From positions 4,836,001 through 4,900,000 of the forward strand of contig NZ_CP109442.1 of assembly GCF_036227205.1 (NCBI RefSeq): a stretch of 64,000 nt of DNA, written 5' to 3'. Positions 25,401-33,007 of this stretch are shown here, piece by piece. Positions within the stretch are counted from its first letter, which is position 1; each line of letters starts with the position of its first letter. The notes under the pieces are model-generated. The model was not told the DNA's origin. It saw only the letters and a program-made list of their open reading frames with translations, and did not search any database. The position numbers were made by a program, and so were the translations under genes. The stretch comes from Amycolatopsis sp. NBC_01480 (GTDB taxonomy: Bacteria > Actinomycetota > Actinomycetes > Mycobacteriales > Pseudonocardiaceae).

Positions 25401-26648
25401 GTCACCCGAACTATCGGCGGCTGGGCCGGGGACCTCGGTGCCGCGGTCGGCGACAGCCTCGAATGGCTCTCGAAACTCCCGGTATGGGCGAAAATCCCGG
25501 CCAAGATCGGCGGCCGGTTCGTCCCGGTGGTCGGCTGGGGCCTGCTCGCTCTCGACGGGATCGAGTTGCTGCAAGGACTGCTCGCCACCGGCACTGACGC
25601 CGTGAGCATCCCCACCGTCGCCGCACCCGTGCTTGCTCAGCCTTACGTCACTCCCGCCGCGGTCAGACCCCCACCACCGCCTCCGCCGACCGTGGTGAAG
25701 ACCGTCACGCGGCGGGTCCCGGTGTCCTGGATGGAGCCGGAGAAAACCACCTACGCCCCCGGCTACCGCATTACGACCTACACCCAGCACATCGACACTT
25801 ACAAATACATCACCCTCTACTGGTCCAACGGCTTCACCCAGCCACTCCCGGGGTTCCTCGACGAATGGGCCACCTACACCTGGTCCGACGCGATCCCCAC
25901 CATCGACCCCAGTCAAGCCGAACGAGTCATCGTCGGCACCTCCGACGACATCTCCGGCCACACCGACGTCGGCTCACCGATGGACCATCTCGGCGGCTGC
26001 GGTCTGCAAGGCACCGAAATCGACTGCCTCGGCGAAGCACTCGGCCCCACCCTCGGCGGCTGCTTCACCCTCACCAGCACCATCCAAGGCTGCTACCCCA
26101 ACACCCCCAACCCTCAGGCCGGCGCTGGCAAGCAAGAACAACGCGGCACCCACGAAGACTCGGTTGTGGCAGGTGCCGAGGGCCGAGCCGGTGCGCCGGC
26201 CGATCCTCCGACAACAGTTCCACCCGCAGGACCCGGTGCGGGATCCTGTATGCCCGATCCAGAGGATGGCGACTGGGTAGATCCGAACCTGATCAACTTC
26301 TCGCAGCGGACCGTTTCGCCGAACGATTACGTTTCATCGATGCTGGATGGAAGCTGGGACTGGAACCGGCCGGGCACAGCGCTGAAGGTACTTGACCGTG
26401 CTGGCCAGTTGGTCAGTTACGACAACCGAAGGCTGGACGCTGCGCGTGAAGCTCGGCAACAGATACCAGGCTACAAGGCTAAGGTTCAACGTCTCGATCC
26501 GAATTCGCCAAACCCGGCTAAGACGTCGGGAATGAACTGGGACAAGAGCTTTGAAAAACGCATGACTAGCAAGCGTAACCAAGACGAGAACGGGTGTCGG
26601 GTACCCTGGCAGGGCCTCTACGAGCGACCTGACATTGAGGGGAAGTAG
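22314..26648 (+). CDS. RHS/YD-repeat toxin, C-terminal part, ParB-like tip
   Basis: This is the continuation of the 19304 gene; the matching frame actually begins near 22225 with VTDPAGNVDTYHYDSQARLF, so the upstream start at 22314 is artificial. It has many YD repeats, an RHS core (GRFTSRDSSALSAENAAGTN, RYLYGAGDPIGTVDPSG, about 25240-25360), a hydrophobic segment, a PPPPPPP linker and a C-terminal domain of about 120 aa: INFSQRTVSPNDYVSSMLDG, then DRAGQLVSYDNRRLDAAREA. That pattern is the ParB-like toxin fold (Tox-ParBL type), probably nucleic-acid directed. A candidate immunity gene overlaps the stop. Confidence 0.8.
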   Translation: MRPTSKYGHDPAGNLLSEMDATGQVTRYRWSSDGLPTRAARVVPASGTTAEREVELWTRAYDQLGNVTSEVAAAGTRTTTSSYSVAGHLTDQVLDPTGVRRAAHYTYDQWGRPIQATLSDQYRSETTKLGYDDGGRLTETRVVASTGDLVTTKTYDEYGRVLTITDPRGAAGTPEAFTTSLRYDETGRVVEERGPPHEVEDYNEAAATISSITTYGYNAFGEQEHLRDPRGGVTTAEFDRLGQTLAVHSPTYTAPGGAPTDGVVRYHYNLLNQLDAKTDAVSGLVTYTYDAYGDLTSQTGPKDGDKTPVTRYDYAPGGLLSRMTGPTGAVVDFAYDAFSHVTAKTSVVRVEGSEPVRYSTTFVYDDAGRLMSQTDPDDVVILYGHNGAGDTTSVDPGRGKMTYRYDFAGNLVSQSDQFNRTAATTYDDAGRPTQTSVFGAGPGQQLPGPTTTYDAAGNAITIVTGEGRRSERTYDSANQLRSITEHPDPDTTLTTSFGYDAAGNRTRVTDAEGNTTWQTYTPWQLPEREIDPPTATFPAEADRTWTTGYDPSGLPNTEQRPGGVTVSRVFNAAGNLTSETGAGPNTPAATRTLGYDPAGRVTSVIDPGGTQTLTYDDRGLLLHSEGPAGASTFGYTAAGRTSERTDASGTSDFYYDQVGDPFFETYANAGAVTTHYNDDGSIATQDINNATRTPSYDDFGRTTGHTLSANGAPVDTLTYTYDRDSKVTSKTSTADLTYGGTYRYDGAGRLKTWTPADGAPSQTYRLDGVGNRLTTTSTATGASPVITEHSTFDTRNQLLSRELPGQSTTTYDYTARGTTAGRTTTDAAGSAVSASTVFDGLDRMVNDHGIGYTYDSLDRIASRNNVSFGYAGGEDNPVLAPAADPAQQETITRGPGGAATGVSNSGGSNLTLPDNHGDIRALLGVGNTFEGTRSFTPTGESRAASGTTTAAGFQGDWTDTGTGSVWMGARWLDPQSGRFTSRDSSALSAENAAGTNRYLYGAGDPIGTVDPSGHSALPWDWGAGNWLDDVTRTIGGWAGDLGAAVGDSLEWLSKLPVWAKIPAKIGGRFVPVVGWGLLALDGIELLQGLLATGTDAVSIPTVAAPVLAQPYVTPAAVRPPPPPPPTVVKTVTRRVPVSWMEPEKTTYAPGYRITTYTQHIDTYKYITLYWSNGFTQPLPGFLDEWATYTWSDAIPTIDPSQAERVIVGTSDDISGHTDVGSPMDHLGGCGLQGTEIDCLGEALGPTLGGCFTLTSTIQGCYPNTPNPQAGAGKQEQRGTHEDSVVAGAEGRAGAPADPPTTVPPAGPGAGSCMPDPEDGDWVDPNLINFSQRTVSPNDYVSSMLDGSWDWNRPGTALKVLDRAGQLVSYDNRRLDAAREARQQIPGYKAKVQRLDPNSPNPAKTSGMNWDKSFEKRMTSKRNQDENGCRVPWQGLYERPDIEGK

Positions 26649-27079
26649 TGAACAAACGCCTTCTTCGGCTGTGGGCCTCGGGCGCCACTCCTGCTCGCGA
26701 CGGGCTCTACAGGGTCGACGGCCCTGCCTGGGCGGTCGACGTTGACGGTCCTGCATTGTCGTGGTTCGAGATCGGCGCCCCGCTCGACCTGAATGACGTG
26801 CTGGCCGACCCTGAGGATGTCCTCGATATCGATGTCAGCGCCGAGGCGTCCCTGCCCCGAGGAGGCTCGGTGGTCTGCGGTGAGGGTGCCATGGGATCGG
26901 AGGGCTTCTTCGCGCGCCTGGATGCCATGGGAAGCCTGGTCTGGGTCGTGTCACTGCTTCACTCCAACCCGTTCTACGGGGTAGCAGTGGAAGAATCGGT
27001 GGCGACGTTCACCAACAACCACGGGAACTCGATCGATATCCGGCTTGATGCTCCCGAATTTGAATTGATTGAGTTATGA
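26648..27079 (+). CDS. Candidate immunity protein to RHS ParB-like toxin
   Basis: The 143-aa protein starts at GTG 26648, overlapping the toxin stop by one base, the usual place for an immunity gene. It is acidic and beta-rich (ALSWFEIGAPLDLNDVLADP, SLVWVVSLLHSNPFYGVAVE, FTNNHGNSIDIRLDAPEFEL). The family is not one I can name. Cytoplasmic, no signal peptide. Function is assigned from position only. Confidence 0.65.
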   Translation: MNKRLLRLWASGATPARDGLYRVDGPAWAVDVDGPALSWFEIGAPLDLNDVLADPEDVLDIDVSAEASLPRGGSVVCGEGAMGSEGFFARLDAMGSLVWVVSLLHSNPFYGVAVEESVATFTNNHGNSIDIRLDAPEFELIEL

Positions 27080-27201
27080 GCCAGGAGGGTGAGGATGCCG
27101 AGCGGAACGGATGGGTTGCTGGCAACGTTTCGCCGTACGTCTGCGGACTCGTCTTCCGCGGGGATGCGCAGGATCGGCTCCGCCACCGGGGCATTTGACG
27201 G

Positions 27202-27483
27202 TCAGGTCCGCGCGGACCTGACCGTCACGCGACGGCGCCCAGCTGTTCGGGACGCGGCAGGCCCGCGCCTTGCGGTGGTCACTACAAGTGATGACTGCGC
27301 CCGGGCCAGCGCGTCACACACCGCACTGATCCTGGCCGCCAACTCCTGGACATCCGCGCCGTCAACACCAACCCACAGCGCGCCGTCCAGCCCCGCCGTA
27401 AGCGTCACCGCAACGCGGCCGGCTACCGGCGCAGCGCGCCCATCACGTCCCTCGCCAGGTCCGAGAATCGAATCGGTCGACAT
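27202..27483 (-). CDS. Hypothetical protein, 93 aa
   Basis: ATG 27483 follows GGGAAGAA at good distance on the minus strand. The centre (GRVAVTLTAGLDGALWVGVD, GADVQELAARISAVCDALAR) is protein-like, with a short beta hairpin then a helix, and the C-terminus is Arg-rich. It is convergent with the immunity gene. Family unknown; a chance frame cannot be excluded. Confidence 0.4.
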   Translation of the reverse strand: MSTDSILGPGEGRDGRAAPVAGRVAVTLTAGLDGALWVGVDGADVQELAARISAVCDALARAQSSLVVTTARRGPAASRTAGRRRVTVRSART

Positions 27484-27758
27484 TTCTTCCCAGTCACCTC
27501 GTCCATGCACCCCAGGCTTCTACACAACCTGAGGTTACCCAGCTGAGTGCCCGGGCCGGTCCCTGCGTACCCCGAAGGTGGGCCGATACCAAGGCATGAC
27601 GACAGCCCACCTGGGATCGTCTCGACACTGCCGTCGTGGCACGGTTGCGCGGTCTGTGAGCCCTGCCGTTCCCGGGCTCGGGCACAGTCGCGCTCCTACA
27701 GAGTCGACAATAGCGTCGGCCACGAGCGGTTCAGTTCCTTCGAGGAGAGAGCGTCACG

Positions 27759-28585
27759 ATGACCAGTCGCAAAATGCCCCTCAACGCGGCTCAGCGGGAA
27801 GTCCTCGTGTGGGTGCGCGACGGGAGTCTACGACGATTGGTCACACCGTTCGGTGGCTCGGGCGCTGCACAACCGAGGCTTGCTCGCCGTGAAGGGCCAC
27901 GGCCCATCATGGGTTGCCTCGATCACCAAGGAAGGCGTCTATTACCTCGAGAACAACGCATACCTGCCTATGGAAGACGGCCGCCACCGTTCGTCGCCTT
28001 CTGACGCCAAGAGACCTGAACAACCCCCCAAGGCTCCAGCGCCGGGCACGCGGAAGCGGCCCGAGCCAAGCACAGCCGGACCTACTGTCACGCCGGCTAC
28101 GAAGCTGGTTGCGCAGAAGCGAGGACCGGTCGACAAGCTCATGCAGAAACTCCAGGACGCAGTCGATCATCGCGTCCTGGTATCGACTGACCAGGCACCC
28201 AAACAACGCCAGCTCGCGGCTTTAGCACGGCGGTTCGGGCGGATCCCAGAAGGGATGCGGCTGTCGTTCGAATACTGTCGACAAGACACCGGATACCGGC
28301 TGGCGATCACGCTGGAATCGCCGCCCGAATGGGAAACCAGGCTGCTGAATCAAGCCATGTCTACGACACCGCCGGACCCCGTTACGGCCGAACGTGGAGT
28401 GGCGCACCGATCAGGACGACTACGTGCTCGTGGCCCGCGACCCGCAGGCCACCTCCGCGCGCGTGACCGGGGTGCTCACCGAAGACAGCAACGACCTGAC
28501 AACCCAGGGCGAGATGGCCGTCCCCACCGGTCCGCTCGTGGACGCCGCAGACCTGGTCAAGACGGCCTTCCTGAACGAGCACTGA
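27759..28585 (+). pseudogene. Frameshifted gene, possible HTH N-terminus
   Basis: ATG 27759, behind GAGGAGAGAG, opens MPLNAAQREVLVWVRDG. At the GGG at 27822-27824 one extra G shifts the frame; the second frame gives VYDDWSHRSVARALHNRGLL and VKGHGPSWVASITKEGVYYL, which looks like a winged-helix. It then continues through a long linker to MRLSFEYCRQDTGYRLAITL. Near 28355-28395 the frame changes again, at least once, to WRTDQDDYVLVARDPQATSA and ends at 28585 in VKTAFLNEH. The parent protein would be about 275 aa. I do not know its family. Confidence 0.5.
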
Positions 28586-28814
28586 CTCTCGATCCGCGCG
28601 GACCTACATGCACCGGTCCGAACCTCGGGCGGACGCCGCCCTGACCGTTGGGCTACGCCTCGCCGAGTTCGTGCCTAGCGGGCTGCATCAGCGGCTGAGG
28701 CCGGTTCCGGCGGTTAGACTGCACGGCCGAGGGAGGCGTCTTGTTTGATCGCCGACAACTGGACGGTGCGCGACTTCAGCATCGCCGTGGTGGTGAGCAG
28801 TGGCAGGGGGGCAT

Positions 28815-28937
28815 GTGAACGCGGAAGATGACGCGACGCCGTCGGCGTCGCAGAAGCACAACGACTGGCAGTATCGGCGGGCTCGCATCATCTGGCCGGG
28901 GACTGCGAGCCAGCACCGGGGCATCCGTGACGAGTGA
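28815..28937 (+). CDS. Small ORF, 40 aa, coupled to next gene
   Basis: GTG 28815 lies right behind a GGCAGGGGGG ribosome site and opens VNAEDDATPSASQKHNDWQY, ending RGIRDE at 28935-28937. Its stop overlaps the GTG (28927) of the membrane protein that follows, so it could be a leader peptide or part of a coupled pair. The sequence is hydrophilic with no known family. Confidence 0.35.
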   Translation: MNAEDDATPSASQKHNDWQYRRARIIWPGTASQHRGIRDE

Positions 28938-29829
28938 AGTTGTTGATGGCACGACCGACGGCGAGGACACTCGGCCTCGCGCTGGTCGTACGGGTTTCGC
29001 AGCCGACCTTGGTGCGGTAGCGGTATTCGGCTCGGCCGCTGCGTACGCGCTCGGGTACGCAGCTCAGGACAGTTTCTTCAGCGCGTTCGGGCTGAACCCG
29101 GATGAGGTGGGCATCGACAAGCTCTCGGCGTTGCTGCGGATCGTGCCGCTCGCTTCGATTTTCGGGTTCTGCCTGGTTCTGCTGTTCACGATGGGCATCG
29201 GCGTAGGGAACCTCATCCACAAGAAGCTGCCCGAACGGCTCAGCGCACGCTGGCCAGTCGCGGTGACCGCGCCGGTTCTCGGCGTCGGCCTGGTTATCGT
29301 CATGGCAATAGATCAGTCGTTGCCTGACCTGCCCGTGATCAGTGCGGGGGTGAACGTGTTGTGCTGCTGGTTAGGGACTGCGGTCGTGTGGATGGTTTTT
29401 CGCGCGGTCTGGGGCCTCCGGGCTGCTTCCGCGGCTGCCGCAGCCGCAGTAGTGATCCTTGCGACGGTCATCCTCTACGAATGGATTCCAAGCGGCGCCC
29501 AGTTCCTTCGCGCATCCGGGCAGGCTTCCGTGCGGCTCGACTTGATCGGTATCCGCTCGGGCTGGGTCGACGTGCGCTGGCACGATCCGCGACGACGGCC
29601 GCCGGAGCTGGCGGCGAATCCCCCAGGTTATGCGATCATGCCGCCGCCGCAGGTGCAGTTGCCTCGCCTGTTGGTGGTGCTTAACCAGTCGGGCGGCGTG
29701 TCGACGCTGTGGGACTGCGCCGCGAGCCGCATCTACACCGTGCGCGACGCGGACGCCGACGTGGTGCACATCCTTCCTGGTCGTGCCAACGGGACGCTCA
29801 TTGCCGCCTGGACCGGATGCGCAGAGTAG
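28927..29829 (+). CDS. Membrane protein, about five TM helices
   Basis: About 300 aa. After a short N-terminal tail there are hydrophobic helices (FAADLGAVAVFGSAAAYALG; IVPLASIFGFCLVLLFTMGI; VAVTAPVLGVGLVIVMAI; VLCCWLGTAVVWMVF; AAAAAVVILATVILYEW) and a soluble C-terminal domain with VQLPRLLVVLNQSGGVSTLW. GTG 28927 is taken as start; an Arg-rich extension upstream to 28828 is less likely. The C-terminal domain should lie outside or inside by topology not resolved here. It is followed by a second membrane protein in the same direction. Role unknown. Confidence 0.6.
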   Translation: MTSEVVDGTTDGEDTRPRAGRTGFAADLGAVAVFGSAAAYALGYAAQDSFFSAFGLNPDEVGIDKLSALLRIVPLASIFGFCLVLLFTMGIGVGNLIHKKLPERLSARWPVAVTAPVLGVGLVIVMAIDQSLPDLPVISAGVNVLCCWLGTAVVWMVFRAVWGLRAASAAAAAAVVILATVILYEWIPSGAQFLRASGQASVRLDLIGIRSGWVDVRWHDPRRRPPELAANPPGYAIMPPPQVQLPRLLVVLNQSGGVSTLWDCAASRIYTVRDADADVVHILPGRANGTLIAAWTGCAE

Positions 29830-29890
29830 TGCTGGCCAGCGTCGTTTCAGCATTGAGCCGCCTGCCCTTGCCCATGAATGCCGAGGGGAT

Positions 29891-30913
29891 ATGACGTTTC
29901 CACGCTGGTTGAGGTTGTTGCTGCTGTCGCCGTCCGTGGTGGCGATTGCGGTGGCCACTAGACTATTGCTGATCGCGAACCTCGACCCGACGGTGGCGAT
30001 GAAGATCGCGACCACCGGCGGTCTGGTCGGCACGCTGGTGGGTACGGTCGTGCCGCTGCTGCCTCCGTTCTTGCCATTGTTCGTGGTGTGGCTGGTCATC
30101 GCCCGCCGATACTTCCTGGCAGTCATGGCCGCCGTGTCGACAATTCTCGTGTCTTCGGCCAAGGTCACCTGGCGGGAGGGTTGGCAGCACATCCTCGATC
30201 AGGGGCCGGCGTTTCTGCCCGTCCAGTACACCTACCCGGGGTTGTGGGTCGTCGCGCTGCTGAGCTTGATCGCGGCGTGGGCGGCGACACCGAAACCGTT
30301 GAGGTGGCCCTCGATTGACGCCCTGGAGAAGGACATCGAGGAGAAGGTCAGGAAGATCGACAACGAGGCCACTAAAATTGATCTCCTCCAAGAGGGGTTC
30401 AACCATGTGACTGGTCGCCGTGAATTCACATCTGTCGATCTGCCATACATGAAGGCCACCCCGCAGCAGCGAAGGGAGTGGATTGCGTTGGAACGTGACG
30501 TGCTGCGGTTGGACGAGAAGGACAAGCGGCGTCGGAATGTCAAATGGCGTGTGCTCTATGCGATGGCTGTCGCTGCGTTCAGCGTCCCGCTGGTAGGTGT
30601 CGTCGCCGAGTTCTACGTGATCCCGGCGACCGGAAGCGATCCTGCGTTCATCCTCCGGCGGCCATGGGTGCCGCCGGAAATCGTGACCACGAAAGCCGGG
30701 CGGCCAATTGTGGGTTATGTGCTGTCCACTGCCGACAAGTGGTTCACCGTTCTCGTCGAAAAGGACCGGACGGTCAGCTATATCGCTGCCGACAACGTCA
30801 TCGGACGTTCGGTGTGCACACTCGACCCGGGCGTCAGCGCGAGTGCCGGCCCTCTGGTCCGCCTGCGCGGCGTCACAGGCCCCAACAGCAAACCCTGCCC
30901 CCACGTTTCCTGA
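29891..30913 (+). CDS. Membrane protein with cytoplasmic linker domain
   Basis: The 340-aa product starts at ATG 29891 behind GAGGGG. Three or four helices lie in the first 140 residues (LLLLSPSVVAIAVATRLLLI; GLVGTLVGTVVPLLPPFLPL; YFLAVMAAVSTILVSS; GLWVVALLSLIAAWAA). Then comes a charged helical domain (ALEKDIEEKVRKIDNEATKI), one more helix (VLYAMAVAAFSVPLVGVVAE) and an outer domain with WFTVLVEKDRTVSYIAADNV. It probably forms a pair with the 28927 gene. Family unknown to me. Confidence 0.65.
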   Translation: MTFPRWLRLLLLSPSVVAIAVATRLLLIANLDPTVAMKIATTGGLVGTLVGTVVPLLPPFLPLFVVWLVIARRYFLAVMAAVSTILVSSAKVTWREGWQHILDQGPAFLPVQYTYPGLWVVALLSLIAAWAATPKPLRWPSIDALEKDIEEKVRKIDNEATKIDLLQEGFNHVTGRREFTSVDLPYMKATPQQRREWIALERDVLRLDEKDKRRRNVKWRVLYAMAVAAFSVPLVGVVAEFYVIPATGSDPAFILRRPWVPPEIVTTKAGRPIVGYVLSTADKWFTVLVEKDRTVSYIAADNVIGRSVCTLDPGVSASAGPLVRLRGVTGPNSKPCPHVS

Positions 30914-30934
30914 CTTCGATAAGCGTTGGCTATT

Positions 30935-31025
30935 GGCGCTCCCTGAAAGTGGTCCTGTCGCTGATTGCGAGACCAACCCCATGTTGATCACGCAATCAGC
31001 GACAGGAACAAATTCGGAGAGCGCC
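30935..31025. repeat. MITE-like inverted repeat with ISL3-type ends
   Basis: Two 35-base arms (30935-30969 and 30991-31025) are inverted copies matching at 30 of 35 positions and sharing CCTGTCGCTGATTGCG at the inner edge, with a 21-base spacer. The outer edge of the right arm, read inward, is GGCGCTCTCCGAATTTG, the same 17 bases as the ISL3 end at 2901-2917. A transposase-less pair of ISL3-type ends (a MITE) is the simplest reading. It could also act as a transcription terminator for the gene ending at 30913. Confidence 0.55.
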
Positions 31026-31487
31026 GTCATCGATCCTCTCCAGACGTTGGCGCTTCTGCTCTGCGGCCTGCTCCGCCGCCAGTCGCTCCCGCTCCGCGAC
31101 CTGCCAATGTCGTTGTTCCTCTTCCCAGCGCTGCCGGTCGCGCTCTGCTTGAACCGCCCACCGTCGCTGCTGCTCGGCGCGCTGTTGCTCGCGCTGCTGC
31201 TCCAGCCGGATTCTCTCGGCTTCGCGTTCGATCTCACGCTGCCGTTCCTCGGCTTCCCGGCGCGCCTCGGCTTCCTGCTGCTGCCGCTGCTTCCACGCCT
31301 CCTGGCGCTGACTTATCACCTCGTGGCATTCTTCGGCGTCGATGCTGGCAAGACTGGCCCAGAGCATTCGCCGCCGCGAATAGCTGGCGGCACTGACCCG
31401 GATCCGCCGGTACCGGGGCAGCACCTCGTGAAACACGACCGTCTCGTCCTGAACTCGACCAAGGTCACGCGCCGGGTCATCCCCCAC
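30996..31487 (-). CDS. Coiled-coil protein truncated by the MITE end
   Basis: The 163-aa frame starts at ATG 31487 with GGGAGGG upstream. The first 60 residues look globular (VVFHEVLPRYRRIRVSAASY, SRRRMLWASLASIDAEECHE). The rest is a highly charged coiled coil (EAERIRLEQQREQQRAEQQR). The last eight codons and the stop lie inside the right arm of the inverted repeat, so the natural C-terminus has been replaced. It faces the membrane-protein pair. Function unknown. Confidence 0.5.
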   Translation of the reverse strand: MGDDPARDLGRVQDETVVFHEVLPRYRRIRVSAASYSRRRMLWASLASIDAEECHEVISQRQEAWKQRQQQEAEARREAEERQREIEREAERIRLEQQREQQRAEQQRRWAVQAERDRQRWEEEQRHWQVAERERLAAEQAAEQKRQRLERIDDGALRICSCR

Positions 31488-31546
31488 GAGCCCTCCCTGA
31501 AGTTGAACTCCGCAACGCTGTCGACGACGACGAACGGGGCGCCGGC

Positions 31547-31823
31547 ATGACCGCCGCCACAGGCCCAGGCAACGCCGATCAGGTCGCCGTCTTCATCGAC
31601 TTCGAAAACCTGGCGATCGGTGCCGCCAACAGCTTGCCCGACCAGACCAATCCGGTGCCGTAGGCGGCGCTTGAGCTGGTCTGCCGGGGCCACAGCAATG
31701 CCTCCATCCGCCGGGCCTACGCCGACTTGGCTAAGCCACAGTTCGGCAAATATCAGCAGGACTTGGCCATCAACGGTGTTGACCTCATCCAGCTGCACCG
31801 CTTCGGGATCCACCGACGGATAG
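31547..31823 (+). pseudogene. NYN-domain (DUF88-like) gene, stop and truncation
   Basis: ATG 31547 opens NADQVAVFIDFENLAIGAAN, the first strand of a NYN/PIN-like RNase domain with the conserved Asp (FIDFEN). An in-frame TAG follows LPDQTNPVP at about 31661; beyond it the same frame continues ALELVCRGHSNASIRRAYAD and QDLAINGVDLIQLHRFG, again NYN-like. The homology ends near 31823, before the later catalytic Asp residues. Whole NYN proteins of this type are longer, so this is a truncated, nonsense-mutated copy. Confidence 0.6.
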
Positions 31824-31871
31824 TTTCACGTCCATCGGTCGATCCGGTTTCCGGTTTCGAGTCGAAGTGCG

Positions 31872-32261
31872 CTATTTCTTGCGGCGCGTTCGCGATCGAG
31901 GCTGGGTGGTGACGGTTTCTTGCTGGGCGGTGTCGTACGCGGTGAGTACTTCGGCGGGGATGCGGCCCCGGTCGGAGATGGGCCAGCCGTTCTCGCGGGC
32001 CCATGCGCGGACGGCGCGCGTGTGTTCTCGGTTGGTGGCGACCTTGGTGCCGTTGGTGCTCGGTGTCGTTGAGCGTGTCTTGCGGCCCCCGGTGCGGCGT
32101 CCCGCCGCGACGAAGGGGGCGAATTCGTCGCGCAAGCGTGCGGCATTGTCGTCGGACAGGTCGATCTCGTAGGTGACCCCGTCCAGTGTGAACGGAACGG
32201 TCTGTGCGGCATCACTTCCGTCGATGTCGTCGACCAGGTCGACTCGGACTTTCTGCGCCAT
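31872..32261 (-). CDS. lsr2: Lsr2 family nucleoid-associated protein
   Basis: Lsr2 binds AT-rich, often horizontally acquired, DNA and silences it by bridging (H-NS-like). The 129-aa protein has the N-terminal dimerisation domain (VRVDLVDDIDGSDAAQTVPF, TLDGVTYEIDLSDDNAARLR) and the C-terminal DNA-binding domain (VRAWARENGWPISDRGRIPA) with the RGR minor-groove motif. A GGAGG site lies 7 bases before ATG 32261. The C-terminal tail is slightly long. It sits among decayed mobile DNA and may be an accessory paralogue rather than the core copy. Confidence 0.92.
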   Translation of the reverse strand: MAQKVRVDLVDDIDGSDAAQTVPFTLDGVTYEIDLSDDNAARLRDEFAPFVAAGRRTGGRKTRSTTPSTNGTKVATNREHTRAVRAWARENGWPISDRGRIPAEVLTAYDTAQQETVTTQPRSRTRRKK

Positions 32262-32590
32262 GGGCATCCTCCAGTCTTCTTTTATTCTCCGAACATAATT
32301 CCCCTGCGGGTAACAATTCACATTAGCTCCGGTCAATCAGTACTCTCGATGCGGGTCGCTATATCCTGTTGTGGTCCGGTCGGGAGCCGTGCGGCCGGTC
32401 GAGGGTCCGCTGCTCGCAGTGGCTGGTGGAAGGTCCGCGCAGGGTTTCCAGCGGCTGGTCAGCGGCAGCTGGACCGGTTGCCAATGCCAGCGTTGCGCGA
32501 GCATCCTCGGCTATCGTGCCTGCCGACTTGACTTGTTCCCCAGCCGCCTCCGCCTGACTCGAAGCCGAGCGAACGCCCTGCGCCAGCTCC

Positions 32591-32656
32591 CCGACGTACC
32601 GTCGCGTACCTCCTCGCCGACCTCGGAGATCACGACGGTACGTCGGCGTACCGACG
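32591..32656. repeat. Perfect 14-bp inverted repeat plus nested palindrome
   Basis: CCGACGTACCGTCG (32591-32604) is perfectly complementary to 32633-32646, with 28 bases between. The right arm overlaps a second palindrome, CGTCGG-CGTA-CCGACG (32641-32656). The arrangement resembles an operator or recombination site. Confidence 0.5.
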
Positions 32657-32693
32657 AGACCGGCCAAGACGCAAGGAGCTGTATGTACTGCTA

Positions 32694-32737
32694 CCAGGAA
32701 GAAGCGTTGCGGTCTGAGATCGCAACGCTTCTTCTGG
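32694..32737. terminator. Strong hairpin, likely bidirectional terminator
   Basis: GAAGAAGCGTTGCG (32698-32711), a 9-base loop, then the perfect complement (32721-32734), with flanking CCAG/TGG that can extend the stem by three pairs with a bulge. There is no U-run, as is common in actinobacterial terminators. It lies downstream of the minus-strand gene ending at 33008. Confidence 0.5.
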
Positions 32738-33007
32738 TCTTCGCCGATGCGGGCCCGCTCGGTCCGGCCGTTTCGGGCTGGGTCAGCAGCCTGCAGTTTG
32801 GGCGGAATGCCGCGGCGCCGGCGGGTCTTGGGTCATGGCAACGGCTTTCAGACGGAAGGGCAAAGGGTGAGGGAGGCGGCCGGCTGGAGGGGGAATGTGC
32901 CTGGCCGCCTCCCTCGGGATGGTGTCCGTGGCACCACTCGATCCAGGTGCCGCGGCCACGAGCTCATCGGCCCGGCATGTGCCGGGCGACGGTCGCGACG
33001 GGGCACG

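Larger units (their letters stand above)
32262..33007. other. Intergenic region with inverted repeats
   Basis: No convincing gene. A minus frame (32359-32667) includes a helix-like piece, VGELAQGVRSASSQAEAAGE, but its C-terminal half looks non-coding. A plus frame across 32371-33021 has no support either. The region contains the inverted repeats at 32591-32656 and the hairpin at 32694-32737, described separately. Confidence 0.35.
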
